64,000 nt of DNA from Sweltsa coloradensis (Eukaryota; Arthropoda; Insecta; Plecoptera; Chloroperlidae), in the NCBI GenBank assembly GCA_024449915.1, contig JAMZAV010002043.1, positions 336,652-400,651 of the forward strand, given 5' to 3'. Below the pieces are notes generated by a model that was not told where the DNA came from, made no database searches, and saw only the letters and a list, made by a program, of their open reading frames with translations. Below, one piece after another: positions 47,935 through 59,910 of the stretch. Each line of letters opens with the position of its first letter. Position 1 is the stretch's first letter. A program made the position numbers and the translations under genes.

Positions 47935-48595
47935 CAGTGGCGTATCCAGGAATTGATGAAGGGGGGGGGGGATCAACTAGTTAAATAATATGTGCCGAAG
48001 CAGTGGCGTATCCAAGGGGGGGAGAGGGGGGACAAAACCTCCCCATTTTGCCAAAGAAAAGTGTGAAAGTGCACTTAAACGTTTCAATATAGAATAACTG
48101 TTTTGCAACAAAACTAAATGCAAATTACCATCTGACCAAAAGAGGATTTAAGTATAGATACAAATTTGGTTATTGTGATGCTTTAAAACTAACAGATTTT
48201 CACCAAAATGACCTTGAAAGAGAAAACTTTTGGATTAAAAACAAGATTTTAGTAGAATAAAAGCTGGTCGTTGTGATGCTTTAAAACGCACAGATTTTCA
48301 CCGAAATAACTTTGAAGAAGAAATTTTTTCCGGGGGGCAAGCCCCCCGGACCCCCCACTTAGCCTTCGGTACATCTATGAATTAATTGGCTGAACCCCCC
48401 CCTTTATGAATTCCTGGATACGCCACTGTGCCGAAGGCTAAGTGAGGGGAAAACAATCTTCAAGATAATTTTGGTGAAAATCTGTGCGTTTTTAAGGATG
48501 CCAAAATGTGGGTTGTTAATTGGAAAAAAAGAAAAACAAAGAATTTATGGGGGGAGTCGCCCTCTCCCCCCAAAAAAAAAATGGTGACGCCACTG
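47935..48595. mobile_element. hAT MITE interrupted by a related MITE
   Basis: The left end CAGTGGCGTATCCAGGAATT (47935) and right end GGTGACGCCACTG (48595) bracket a second element of the same family. The outer body continues after the insertion with GGCTAAGTGAGGGGAAAAC and GGTGAAAATCTGTGCGTTTT, the inverse of motifs inside the inner element. No outer TSD is visible (TTTAGTGC left, CCACACGG right). Confidence 0.7.
48001..48428. mobile_element. Nested hAT MITE with perfect 8-bp TSD
   Basis: CAGTGGCGTATCCAAGGGGG (48001) pairs with the inverse TGGATACGCCACTG (48428). The 8-bp repeat TGCCGAAG lies at 47993-48000 and 48429-48436. The interior has a tandem repeat of a ~90-bp block with GTGATGCTTTAAAAC and CAGATTTTCACC. 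It is non-coding. The element is inserted, in inverse orientation, into a member of its own family. Confidence 0.92.
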
Positions 48596-49478
48596 CCACA
48601 CGGCACACGCTGAGGCTGTTCAAGTATCATAAACTGGTAACGGGGAAACTGGGCGTACGAAAGTGAACGCCGGGTCGGGATAAATTTAAAGCCGCTAATG
48701 TTTATAAGAGACGACAAGGCAATCGGATAATATCAAAGATAACAACCTGTCTGATTAAAACTGAGTACAATAAACATATTATGTTGTTAGCCACATTCGT
48801 GCCACTGATCGTATAAAATATAAATCTACTCTCGACTCTTCAGAGTAAAATATGTACGATTGACTAAAGTAATATGAGTAGAAAATATTTTGGATGAATC
48901 GGGTTAATTTTTGTACAATGAAAGCTCCCAGCAATTGAAAAAAAAAACACTAAAGTACACTCTCGGTAGGTGCTTTAGATTCTCTGATCATTGATCCTTT
49001 TACACGTTTAACGCACCGAGCAATAATTGATCATTTGATTTGATTTTAAATGTTGAAGTTTTCCATTTGATACAAGTAGGCTTATAACCATCTAATTGAG
49101 ATGGCTGTTCATTATTACCCATTTTAAAAAGAAATGACAGCGTTTCGTTTCCAAACTTCTCAAAGACGCCCCCGTTGTTGACACGTCATGTTTGGCTAAT
49201 CATATCGGATAAATCCGGCAAACTTCGGCAACCGCGTCCCTGACTCTCACTCGCGCACTTCCCTCCCACCCTACAACAATCGCTAATTACCAATTAGCCA
49301 GGCTCGGTCCTCCTGTACATTGTCGCCATTACGTAACCGCGTTTACCCACTAACACGCCCAATCGCCAGCCAGATCACCTTTCTCATTAAACATGGTCGA
49401 TACAACGAACCCATTCATAGGCAACGATGCAGTGAAATTGCAAATATTGTCTATCGACTTGTGAAATTCTGTTGAACT
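48596..49478. other. Unassigned stretch
   Basis: AT-rich sequence, more CpG-rich at 49190-49380. I see no exon. Confidence 0.4.
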
Positions 49479-49940
49479 CAGTGGCGTAACTACGGGGGAA
49501 GGAGGGGAGACAAGAAATTGTCAAAGAGGGGTGAGGGGGACACAATTTTGTGACAAGATTTTGTAACCGACAATCTTAACAATTTTATAAATTATCGACG
49601 TAGTAGACATTGTGCCAGGACACATGCACACTTTTCCCGAAGCAATTGTTTCGTATAGGCATGCAATGGTTCCCCTCCCTACCCGAAAAACAAGTGCTAG
49701 TTAAGCCACTGGTTTATAACAATGGATCGCGAAACCTCTTCCATTGAGTCACATTAAAACACAATAATATAGGCCTAGGTAATAAAAAAATCCAAGTAAA
49801 AAAAATAATAATAACACAAAAATTAAAATTATAGTACCGCATGCATATACATCAGCAGTTTTAATTGCTAAAAAAACAACATACAAGCACTTGGTGTGTT
49901 TGCATACGTTTAGACGAATAAAGGGCTAGATACGCCACTG
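49479..49940. mobile_element. hAT MITE with near-perfect 8-bp TSD
   Basis: The ends CAGTGGCGTAACTACGGGGG (49479) and CTAGATACGCCACTG (49940) are inverted over about 10 bases. The flanks are GTTGAACT and GTTGAACA (7 of 8). The right 200 bp (49720-49918) recurs just outside the element. Confidence 0.7.
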
Positions 49941-49959
49941 GTTGAACAATACACTACAA

Positions 49960-50172
49960 CAATGGATCGCAAAAAACTCTTCCATTTAGTCACATTAAAA
50001 CACAATAATATAGGCAATCAAATAAAAAATCCAAGTAACAAAAAAATTAATGTCACACAAATTAAAATTAGGCCTATAGTACCGCATAGAAAATACATAA
50101 GCAGTTTTAATAGCTATAAAAACAACATACAATCAGTTGGTGTTTGCATACGTATAGACGAATAGCAGTGGT
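49960..50172. repeat. Duplicate of the right half of the 49479 MITE
   Basis: The segment from AACAATGGATCGCAAAA through TTTGCATACGTATAGACGAA repeats 49722-49918 with scattered differences and ends at an incomplete terminus CAGTGG. It is either a second, truncated MITE or a tandem duplication of the first. Confidence 0.7.
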
Positions 50173-52085
50173 ATATACTTAAAACAACTAAACGTAACGA
50201 AGACAATGGGTAGATTAGGGTCAAGGGTTTGTGGGTGAGAACTGAGAAGTGTTGAGGAGGAAGTGGAAATTCGGTACGTGAAGATGGATGGTCTGGGTTC
50301 GAATCCTTGTTGAGTACCACGACCTTGATAACGATCTGAATTCATATTGTTTGGTTGGAGTGAAAAGAAAGTGATGATATCGTAAATTGCAATTTTTACT
50401 CATTGATAACAGTTCTGATCAATGTTTAGTGCACAAATGTTGAAGAACATTGTATACAAGCAACAACCGCACGGAAAGGATTAACGTATTCCCACATGTG
50501 ACAGCAAGAAAGTTTCCAGTACAACACCGCAGGCGAGATAAGAGCGTTTGTGATGACCGTATGTCATTCCTAATTATCTAAACAAGGAAAATCCGGCGTC
50601 GGATTGTGCAAGGACGTTCGTTAAACGGCGTCCCTCTCAATTTGTAGGTAAATTAAATTAACAAAGCCTCTCTCTGTACCATGCTCAGAATCGATACTAG
50701 ATCCTCCAGCCATGACTGCGATTATACGAGTCGACAATCACGGTAGCAATAACTAAGCTCAGGTAATCAACACATTGAAGTGTCCCCATTGTTTTAAATG
50801 AAGTAGTTGTCAAGAATAATCAATCACTATTACCATTCTCAATTGCACTTTACACTTATGACAATTATACTGCTTGATGCATAAGCCTAACGTGTTTCCA
50901 CAAGTCAACCTCGAGGACGTGTTGTGACCAAAAAACGTAGTCGAAAAATAATTACGCCTAGCTAAATATTCTTACATAAAATAGCAATAAATTAGCGTGG
51001 CTATTTATTTTACCAAGCTAAGTCATTATTTTACATAACACGCGGGACTATAGGCACTAACTTTTCGGGCCAAGAGTCTTGCATGACAGAAGTAGCCTAT
51101 TAGCAACAACACAAAGTTAATTTAGTCAAAAAACACTATTCATTTTATGGAATGTACTTTAAAAATGTAGAAACACCTCCTCGACCATGGAGTAACCACT
51201 AAACCGTATGGTGCTCGGGTGCAAATAATTAATGCACCAACAATCCAGAACTCCGCCCTGCAGTGGGAGCCAGGGTTCAATCCCCGATCATTTAATTATT
51301 AATAGTTATATCGATTATATCACGTAAAACAATTCTATACATCAACTTTCTCGAACAAACTAGATTCTAGATGATGGCACCCAACTCTACTCTATGATGA
51401 TATGCATCAACCAATCAATGGCTGTACAAACCTACATTTGCCACATTCCCATCAATAAGTCATTTCGAATTATAGCCTATAAACGCGAAGCCGTGCAACA
51501 CATAAAACCGGCCCGACTATGCTACGCTAATTTAGGCCGTGCCAATGAGTTTTAATTGATGATTATATTGCCCAATTAAAACCCATGTACACACGCCGTC
51601 AAGGTATTTACCCAGTTATAGACCTATACAAGCAACTTACTTTACAATAATTGTTATTGCTCATTTAATAATGGCAGGTACTCAGTGTTTAAATGGTATG
51701 AATGAATTAAAAACAAAAACAATGTCTGGAGAAGAATGAAGCAAAGTAGGCCTAATGCAAATAGTGATTAGCATAGGCCTAAGAGAATTTGTATGTATAC
51801 ACTTTACAGTATGTATGTAGTACCTACTCTCGTCGACACTTTACGTAATGTTAGAATGGTGCCAAATGCCAGCCAAGCTTCATGGTCAAAATAAAAGAAC
51901 CATAGCATATACACTTAAGACTTTTTATTTCCAAAGCAGGTAAAGAGATGTCAATCGAGAGACCTTGGAATTTGTATCAACAATAATGTTTTCGTACGCA
52001 CTCGCCAAAAAATGTACTTGGAAATCTCCATACCATTCGTTAACCTCTAGGGCCTAAGTGATTGGGTAATTTGAATACCGGTAGT
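50173..52085. other. Unassigned stretch with SINE-like T-arms
   Basis: B-box-like GGTTCGAATCC lies at 50297 (after GGATGGTCTG) and AGGGTTCAATCCCC at about 51272, each with poor upstream pairing. Otherwise this is AT-rich with no exon support. Confidence 0.35.
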
Positions 52086-52215
52086 TGTAATTCCTATGAC
52101 CAAGAACCGTAGTGAAGGATCGATCCGGCGACCTTCCGAATAAAAGTTTCGACCGTACGCGATGTGTTCCCTCGGTAAAATTATCTCCCCCTCCGATTGA
52201 GCTACAAGAAGTTCA
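52086..52215 (-). repeat. SINE-like element with A- and B-boxes
   Basis: The minus strand reads TGTAGCTCAATCGGAGGGG (A-box TAGCTCAATCGG) and about 75 bases later GGTCGCCGGATCGATCC (B-box-like). The wider-than-normal spacing argues for a tRNA-derived SINE, not a tRNA. Confidence 0.5.
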
Positions 52216-53640
52216 AGGCAATTTCGAAGGGTAGGTCTCTCCTGGTGAATGTCCACCCCTCCTCCCGCACAAACCGGCACTAACAATGCATTCAGAGTTC
52301 AGACAATCAAAATCAAATTAGATAAATTATAAAATAACGATAATACACATCTGCACTCGATTAAATGTGTATAAAACTAAAAATAACGTTTAGTCATAAA
52401 AAGTTAGTTGTTATTGTAGTCCTACCAATTTCGTACCACAGTATACCGGTACTAGCCCTGTATTATAGACCTAGAGACCTAATGTTCTAAATTATAATGC
52501 TTACATTTTCAGAGTTAACATAAACCGTGCCACTCAACATTTGATAAAAATATGAATGATAAAATCTTCGTTTTGAATTCTCTCGACAATACCAATGAAA
52601 AGGTTACGTATAAAATAATTGCTCTCACACAGGTATAAATGAAAACTACGACCTGAAGGTTGAAAAAAAGTTAATGAGCACAAAAAACATTCGTAACCGC
52701 GTGTGTCTAGGATTTTGGAGCATTTTACAACTAAAAAAATGTAAACCAATACCCCCTTTTACCAAAACGTGCACTTTGCACTTTTTGTAATTGGTATGGG
52801 AACTGTGGGTCGCCTAGATACTTTCATATGTTGCCAAGATTTTATTTTTAAGTGAAATGGATACTGGATTTGACCACGATTGACTCAAACAACAACACAA
52901 TCGTAGTTTTTTTTTAGTTGGGGAAGACTAATTCAACCGTGTAAGACTACAACGTACACAACAATTCTGATACATCAGTAACTCAGTAAGTGATAGATGA
53001 AATAATCGTATTTCAGTCCAAGGCTACCAGAATGGGTGGGCGTAGCGTAAACGATTGATGGATGCTATCTTCTTTGGCGTTACATCTGACTACAAAAAAA
53101 CGAGTAAAAACGAGGTTTTTGTTTTGAAACCAGTTTGTTGACGTATTAAGCGTCTGAAGCAACGAGTTGGGTTCCAATCCAACACCAATAATTTGTTTAT
53201 TTCCCACTGACCAACAATGAAACGATCAAGTACAAGTCGTCACGTGACAACTGCCCTTGAGTGTAACTCTGGCGCAATGTTAGGCTACTTGCAACTAGGC
53301 TATGCAAACACCTGTTTACACATTCGATGTGTGCATGTGCCATGACTACCCAACGGTACGCATGCAGGGTTGATGAGGGGATCAAAAACACACCCCTTCG
53401 GATTCTTGTGATTGTGTCGCTGTCATTAGGCCTATAATATGCATTATGCAAGATAAACTAGTTTCATCACTCTTTTGTGTCTTAGCAAATTTGTACCATA
53501 GGCTACTAGATTATTTTCAATTCCGTTTAAAATAATTAGGATTAAATTGATGTCCGGAAAATTAAAGTGTGTGGAGTGGCTCCATTCAGGTGACTAAGGC
53601 TATTGGGGTGGGTAATTATGAGTGGAATGTTCCAGCTTTC
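52216..53640. other. Unassigned AT-rich stretch
   Basis: I see no gene or element boundary. Confidence 0.4.
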
Positions 53641-53760
53641 GCCGGAATTTTGTCAGGATTGCCGGTGGCGGGAATTGACCCACGCCTTTCGAATCTTAGT
53701 ATCGGGCGTTACGCATGATCTACCGTTCTGTCGATATCAGTCACACTCACAGACACTAAC
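53641..53760 (-). repeat. SINE-like fragment (family A copy)
   Basis: The inverse of GTCAGGATTGCCGGTGGCGG (from 53652) matches the family A block at 1438 and 5072. The upstream minus-strand sequence (CGATACTAAGATTCGAAAGG) may be the decayed tRNA head. Confidence 0.45.
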
Positions 53761-55159
53761 AAAACAACTTATTCGTATAGCGTTCATAGACTATGACTGT
53801 TCCACAAAAATGTGTGGAAATCTCTCAATCTTGGATAACCAAGCGACAGTGCTAAGGTCATCGCCCCCCCTCCCCCCACTCCGCACACGGTATAACGTAG
53901 TAAAGCTCGAATGTTCCACGCGACACAAGGCAATCGCTATAACCTTGGTCGTTTTAATCATGAGAACACCGGGGAGTCAATACTCATCCAAGTATAATCA
54001 CATAATTTGACACAAACAAAAAATATTCACATCTAGGATGTATTTAAAATGTTTCATATATTTGTTGAAGGTAGGTCTAACTTAAAAGTATTTATAATAA
54101 TTTGATAACGATAATATTAGTCTATATAATAATGAAGTGTACCGTTCAATATTTTTAAAATTACATCAAAACACAACATTTCAAATGGAAGTGCCAGAAT
54201 TGCACTTGCACATGCTCCTCACTCCAGCCTGACACAGTGTGATACAATAGCAAACTAAACGATAATGTATGCACCTTACCTAGAAGGCCTAGTTTTACAC
54301 ATACCCCATCAGACAAAACGTAGATCGTGAACACACAAACGAAATATCCATTGGCTTTGCTTATTAATAATTTCGAGATCATACAAGATGGGCAGTGAGG
54401 TCTACGAACTACATCGTCGAGGTAAAAAATAAAATACATATCGTCACATGTCCCCGCCCTCTTTGAACGAAGTTCCAGCACGCAACAGAATGCCCCCCAC
54501 CCCCCGCAAACATCGCACCTCGCGCACGTGTTCCGAAGCAAAGCGAAGCTGTAATGACAGGAACCGCGTTAGTAGCATTACTGTAAAACCGTGCGTTTAT
54601 GATAAACGCCACCCCTGTGTTCAGTTATTCTACTTGTGCTACTGAGTGGTGAGTGCGATACTCCCTTCGAGTATAGTAGACAGTAGACAGACACACGATC
54701 AATATTGAGAATAAACGCGACATCAGATTCGTAAGCCCAACACGATGTGTTGATTCACAAATGTTTGTGCAGTCCTGTTTACTATCTTCCAACTGGTCCA
54801 GACAGCAGTCTCGACAATAGAGAGTCATAAATGCAACAGTTTGAAGTAAACAAACTTACCCTATGACTTCAAAGCTTGTTTTTGGAAAAGATAAACTATG
54901 AATGAGAACAATAAAATGATGAAAACTGAAGGAAATGTATTTGTCAAATACGACGAACAGATCAGTGGTTTCCATACAGTTATCAGCATCGCTGAAATGA
55001 TTCAAAGTAAACTGCAACAAATTATGAGCTTAGAATTACTAAGAATGCTAATTTATTGAGATGAGTTTGTTGCCTTGAAACTGTGCTATTCGAGGCGATG
55101 AGTGGAGTGGTATGCCAATGACAATAGTGAAACGAAAGACAATAACGAAACTCCAGGTG
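53761..55159. other. Unassigned stretch
   Basis: Homopolymer C/T tracts lie near 53863-53880. A 126-codon minus-strand frame (54161-54541) is cysteine-rich but resembles no domain I know, and I take it as chance. Confidence 0.35.
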
Positions 55160-55260
55160 AGATCTCATGCGGGAATCGAACCCACATAAGAACTAATGGC
55201 TGTGTTATGACGTTCATCAGACGTCACACGCTCTGAAACTACGCATGGAGCAAAGGCGGA
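55160..55260 (-). repeat. SINE-like tRNA-related fragment
   Basis: The minus strand reads GCTCCATGCGTAGTTTCAGA at its 5' end and GTGGGTTCGATTCCCGCATG (a good T-arm/B-box) about 75 bases later. The A-box is partly preserved (GCGTAGTTTCAGAGCG). Confidence 0.45.
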
Positions 55261-56004
55261 AGGCGTTGAGATAGATAAAAGGTTTTCGAAAAGTTGTCAA
55301 CTAAACATTGTGAAAACTGAGAGACAATGGAGTGAGGAAAAAACAGACATGAAGTTGACAATCTCAAACAGTGAAACCGATCACAAAAACATTTAGGGCC
55401 TAAACGACATCTTGCCTAATCATGCCCCCCCCCCCCTCCAATTATTTTTTTTAAAACCTTATTTGACGTTCCGATATGAAGTTCTTCACTTACCGAGATG
55501 GCCGGATATCCCATAAGGTCTAGTCACATGCGCTTCATTAAAACTCATTTAGCTATCGATAGAAAACGCGCAAAAGGCGCACGCGACGCGGTTGATGTGA
55601 ATCCAAACTCTTTGTTGGACGGACGACGACTGAAACGTGCGGTGCGTCAATGTTGTTCCAGCCAATAGGCTCGCGTTCCAAGAATCACGGACGAGATGAG
55701 TAATAAGACGCGGCGGTAAAGACGAGACAACGACGTGGCAACACGGACAGGGCCACAAGTCAAGTCGGGATCAATATGTCAATTGTATCAATTCAGGTTC
55801 ATTCCCAACCGATCATCTTTCTTACTATTCAGTACTCACTACCGTTTGCCCTTCGGTAGGATTTTCTTCAATCGTTTTACAATGCGTTTTTATGAGGTAA
55901 AATTTTTCAATTAGTACTCTCGAAATCGACGAGCAGGTTTGCGTGAAAACCATTTTTAAAGTTATTTTAAAACAAAACAAATAAAGATCGAATCTGTGCA
56001 CATC
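55261..56004. other. Unassigned stretch with CpG-rich, CCAAT-containing patch
   Basis: 55548-55760 is CpG-rich, with CCAAT at 55661. A 43-codon open frame from ATG 55528 (IDRKRAKGARDAVDVNPNS) crosses it. It may be a promoter or a small exon; I cannot decide. Confidence 0.3.
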
Positions 56005-56109
56005 AGAATGGGACGGGTTCGATTCTGATCTGGGTGGTTTCAGAACATGTAAGGAAGGACACTGAAAGGCACGTGCGGCCGTCAACGCAGCGACCCTGGC
56101 CCAGGAAGG
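56005..56109 (+). repeat. tRNA-like SINE head preceding the array
   Basis: GGACGGGTTCGATTCTGATC is a B-box/T-arm-like segment in plus orientation, followed by unique sequence up to the first array unit. Confidence 0.35.
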
Positions 56110-56531
56110 CACAGCTTGCGATGACATTACATTACGACGCAGAAGGACGTTGCTACAGGTTTAGTTTCGCGATGACCCACATGAGTGATCGAGGCAACTC
56201 CCACCCTCCCGAGTCGCTTCCACAGGGGACCTCCGTGATAACCGTGATAACCACGAGAGACAAATAGAACCACCTGACATGCATGCTCAAGTCAAGTCGG
56301 CACGGGATTCGAACCAGCACAGCTTGCGATGACATTACATTACGACGCAGAAGGACGTTGCTACAGGTTTAGTTTCGCGATGACCCACATGAGTGATCGA
56401 GGCAACTCCCACCCTCCCGGGTCGCTTCCAGAGGGGACCTCCGTGATAACCGTGATAACCACGAGAGACAAATAGAACCACCTGACATGCATGCACAAGT
56501 CAAGTCGGGACTCGGGACGGGATTCGAACCA
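56110..56531 (-). repeat. Two tandem SINE-derived units (~210 bp)
   Basis: Units start CACAGCTTGCGATGACATTA at 56110 and 56318 and end ACGGGATTCGAACC, which on the minus strand is a perfect B-box GGTTCGAATCC. A third unit lies at 63747-63965, on the far side of the 7.2-kb element. The units differ at few positions. The array is best read on the minus strand as tRNA-derived repeats. Confidence 0.8.
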
Positions 56532-56690
56532 GGGGGCCTAGCCTCGACGAACTGTCGGAAAGTATTTTTTCGGCCGACCACGAAAACCGAATTTCGGAAA
56601 GTCTAGCCTCGACGGTATTTTGCGACAGTCGGATTGAGGAACCCGAATTCGTAAAGTTTCCGACAACTATCCCAGCCGTTGTCGGAACAT
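56532..56690 (+). repeat. Left terminal inverted repeat of the 7.2-kb element
   Basis: It contains two copies of AGCCTCGACG (about 56540 and 56606), repeated TCGGAAAGT, and GTCGGATTGAGGAACCCGAA, each with a counterpart in the right TIR. Subterminal repeated motifs of this kind commonly serve as transposase-binding sites; that role is inferred. Confidence 0.75.
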
Positions 56691-56701
56691 AATTTATTCA
56701 A

Positions 56702-56706
56702 CCAAT
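56702..56706 (+). promoter_or_regulatory. CCAAT box inside the left TIR boundary
   Basis: AACCAATGGGAGAGCGC lies about 12 bp past the left TIR in a short CpG-rich patch. It is consistent with an element-borne promoter reading rightward. The ATG within CCAATGG opens only 13 codons (MGERSDASGGNDK) before a GTTTGA that could be a weak donor. Confidence 0.35.
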
Positions 56707-59084
56707 GGGAGAGCGCTCAGACGCGAGCGGTGGGAACGACAAGGTTTGAAGGCAGTGGTCTTCGCCACTTTAGTAAAGAAATAACACAAGGGACTTGACA
56801 AGTGTCAATCTGTAGACGTAAATGTTCCCAAGACCTCTGAAAATCGGTTTTAGGAGCCTGGGCCCGTCATTTTTCTTGAGTAATGCCATGCAATCTTATT
56901 TGAAATATTGCATCAGCAAAAGAAGAAAAAGGATTCTGGTGGTCTAGGCCTACCCAACGATAGGCCTACGAGGTTCATGAGGTATGTTTATTTTAGCCTA
57001 GGACCGAGGCCCCTACATCATAAAGTTCATCATAAAGGACCTAGCCTTTGTTTAAATTTATGCACACAAATCTAGCCCTGTCACAAGTAGTAGGCCTATG
57101 TAGAAATCTGCTAATCTAGGCCTACGAAAGACCTGAGCTGACTTCCCCAAACCTAAAATGGGGCCCGGGGAACTTCAAGCCCTAGGCCCCTGTGCATAAG
57201 CCTAGGAAGTAGGCACACAAGGGCCAATCCTTAACCAAACTAAGCATAGGACTGGGTTTTAGGCTCACGCTGTTACAACTCTAGGCCACCCCTGCACTAG
57301 GCCCTTTACGCCTAACTTACTGACTCACTAGAATTACAAACAGGCCTAGAGAGCATTGTCAGACCTAAACATGGACATAAACCATCGGCTTGATAGGCCT
57401 AGGAAATCTTTAGGTCAATCAGATCATTGTAATGTAGTGCATTGCATTCGGGGACTTAATTTAGGTTCGGCCTATTTTGGGGGAAAAAACTCAAAAGTTG
57501 TAAATCCCGTTCCAGCCCACGTTGGACGCTAGTAATATAAAACGGGGAATAATAATATAAAGTAGTGCCTATGCTAGAGAACTTGAACTAAAAACTATTA
57601 TTTTTTTACAGATGCAATTATTCAAAAACGCTATGATTGTTATGGTCGTACGGCAGCTTAAATGAAGAACTGTTGAAACTACTGTACTTTCAGCACCGGT
57701 ACCCTCCTAGCCCCTGCAGTAATCACCATATGAATGGTTACTGATGTCGTGGAAGAGGTAAGATTTTATGTGGGGCCCGGTGGGGGCAGGGGGAAGCCCT
57801 ACAAAATTGCAAGTGTGGTCAGTAAAACCCGGGTCTAGTGGCTGCGTAAGTCTAACGTGCTCTGCCCTCAAACATACGGCAGGTTTAGAAGCCCATCAGA
57901 CAGCAGTCTCATGTTTTTATTTAGCATAGGCCTATTATGATTTGCCGTTATTCAGGCCCTCAAACAAGAAGTTACAATAAACTTACGTCAAATAAATTTA
58001 AAAAATAATAATTATTGTAAGACCATAGGTCTAGGTCAGACTTTTAAAATATCACCATCTATATCGGTAGCATACAAGGCCTACGCAGATATGTATCGAA
58101 AAATAATGTCAAAAATTACTTGGGCCCCTAATGTAAAAAGCCTAATGGATAAATTCTATTAGGCGTTAGGCCTATGTATTTTAAAATCTTGGCCATGTAG
58201 CCTAAGACTACTTATTCTAAAAAGGTGGAGGCTTATTTTAAAGAAAAGACTAAAATGTAGATTAGTTGAACTTAGTGAATAAATTATCTCAAAGACAAAT
58301 ACCGGCACTCACATTCTCTACCAAACTCTCCTCGGCCACTTGAAGATTCAAATTAAATTCAGGCCTCGCCTACTGTGATATAGGTAGGACTTAGTTTTCA
58401 TTACAACTAGCTGGCATATTTAAAAAAATTAAATCAAACAATCAGGCTTAGTAATTTAAAGAAGAACATGATTTAGGCCAAAATTAATGTCATCCAGATT
58501 TTTATTACAAGTAGTAGGGCTGTAGCACACAATTCAATAGGGAGGCTACTACATGATTTTTTTTGTTGACAGTTTCCTGAAGGTGGGCATCAACTAGCTG
58601 CCAATGGGTGTGCCTCTAAAATCTCCTAGACCTTCCAGCACTTGCAGTAGGCCTACCGGTACCTGTAGTGTCTGGAGTGGATCGTTGGCTACAGCGGCAC
58701 AACCTCAAGAAAAAGTCCCCAAGGAGAAGAATCTCTCAATTTATTATGCCTTCAAATATTATAATAAACTACTAACTACAAAACCAACTTGCCTAAATTC
58801 CATATTACCTGTAGGGCCTATAGCCTATACAAATAAAACAAAATATTGTGTGATATACTGCAATTCAATGATAGATCTTTCCCCATTACTGTTTTATTAG
58901 CCTACTAGCAATGTATGCGGGTTGAAATGAACTCAACCGGCCTTGAAACCCGTGTCCGTTTAAACTATGAATTATTTTAACCGCATAACCTGCATCGAAC
59001 TCGAGCAATGTAAACGGGGTAAAAAACTATTGTACCTACACCTACACCCTGCATACCTTATGTTCAAGAGCCATCCTTCACATA
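56707..59084. other. Element interior, TAGGCCTA-rich, no clear gene
   Basis: From about 56940 to 58680 the words TAGGCCTA, GCCTAGG and GGCCTA recur every few tens of bases. Acceptor-like TTTTTTTACAG (57611) and a GAGGTAAGA donor-like site (57756) exist, but the intervening sequence has stops in all frames. The 98-codon frame at 58604-58900 has no recognised domain. Confidence 0.45.
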
Positions 59085-59910
59085 CATAGGCCGCCCCACC
59101 ACCCGCGCCTTTTTGCACTAGGCCCAGAGTACCTTGCCTCCACCCTTTACAACAAGCTCCCAGAAAACATAAAAACCTCCCCCACCCTGCCCTCCTTCAA
59201 CACAAGTTAAAAATATATCTCACGAAAACAGCTTCTACTCGGTTAGTGACTACCTCTCAATGTAAATAATAAACAATTATAAATAATGAACAATTAATTA
59301 AATAATAATAATAATAACAATTATTATTCTAGCTAAATTCAGCAATAATGATATCTCACCTGTTTTTAAAGTCCTGTTTCAAAGTCTACTGACATTGTAA
59401 GTTGTTACATATGATTACTATTTTTAGTTATATGCCTCCATATCATTATGTCTCATACTTTCATTTGTACCATTATCTTGTACCATTTGTAAATCACCTC
59501 ATTGAACAATTCTCTTCTCCAGTATACTTCCATAAATTATATATTATATCAATGTCATTATCATTAAAAACAACTCGCTTATTTTCAAATTCCACTTTTA
59601 TATTATCCTCCCACATTTTGGCTTTTCCACAAACAATTGTAACTAGATACATCATATAAATTATTATTCTTACCACCATTGAGTGTAGATTTCACAGTCC
59701 ACAATGTTACAATTATTACAATGTATTAATTTATTTATTTTCATAAATTTTCTTTATATACTTAATATACATGATTACTCTGTAGTACTAGGATTACATA
59801 TACTTATCTGTAAGTTACCTTAGGCTATTCACCTTCTCCTCCGGGAGTCAAACATGTTCAATGTGCCTGTCAAGATGAATAAAGTTTATCTATCTATCTA
59901 TCTATCTATT
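59085..59910 (+). mobile_element. Non-LTR retrotransposon 3' remnant
   Basis: Decayed frames spell the C-terminus of a Jockey/CR1-type LINE ORF2: EYLASTLYNKLPENIKTSPT, then in another frame NSFYSVSDYLSM and a stop near 59265. An AT-rich 3' UTR follows, ending in AATAAAGTTTATC plus a (TCTA)n run at 59887-59910, a tail type used by these LINEs. It is 5'-truncated, as is usual. Confidence 0.7.

Noticed and set aside
52086..52215. Functional tRNA gene on the minus strand
   Set aside because: A- and B-box are present but too far apart and no cloverleaf forms; treated as SINE.
54161..54541. 126-codon Cys-rich minus-strand frame
   Set aside because: No cysteine spacing of a known fold, no signal of splicing; probably chance.
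59887..59910. Independent TCTA microsatellite
   Set aside because: It directly follows a LINE 3' UTR and is best explained as its tail.
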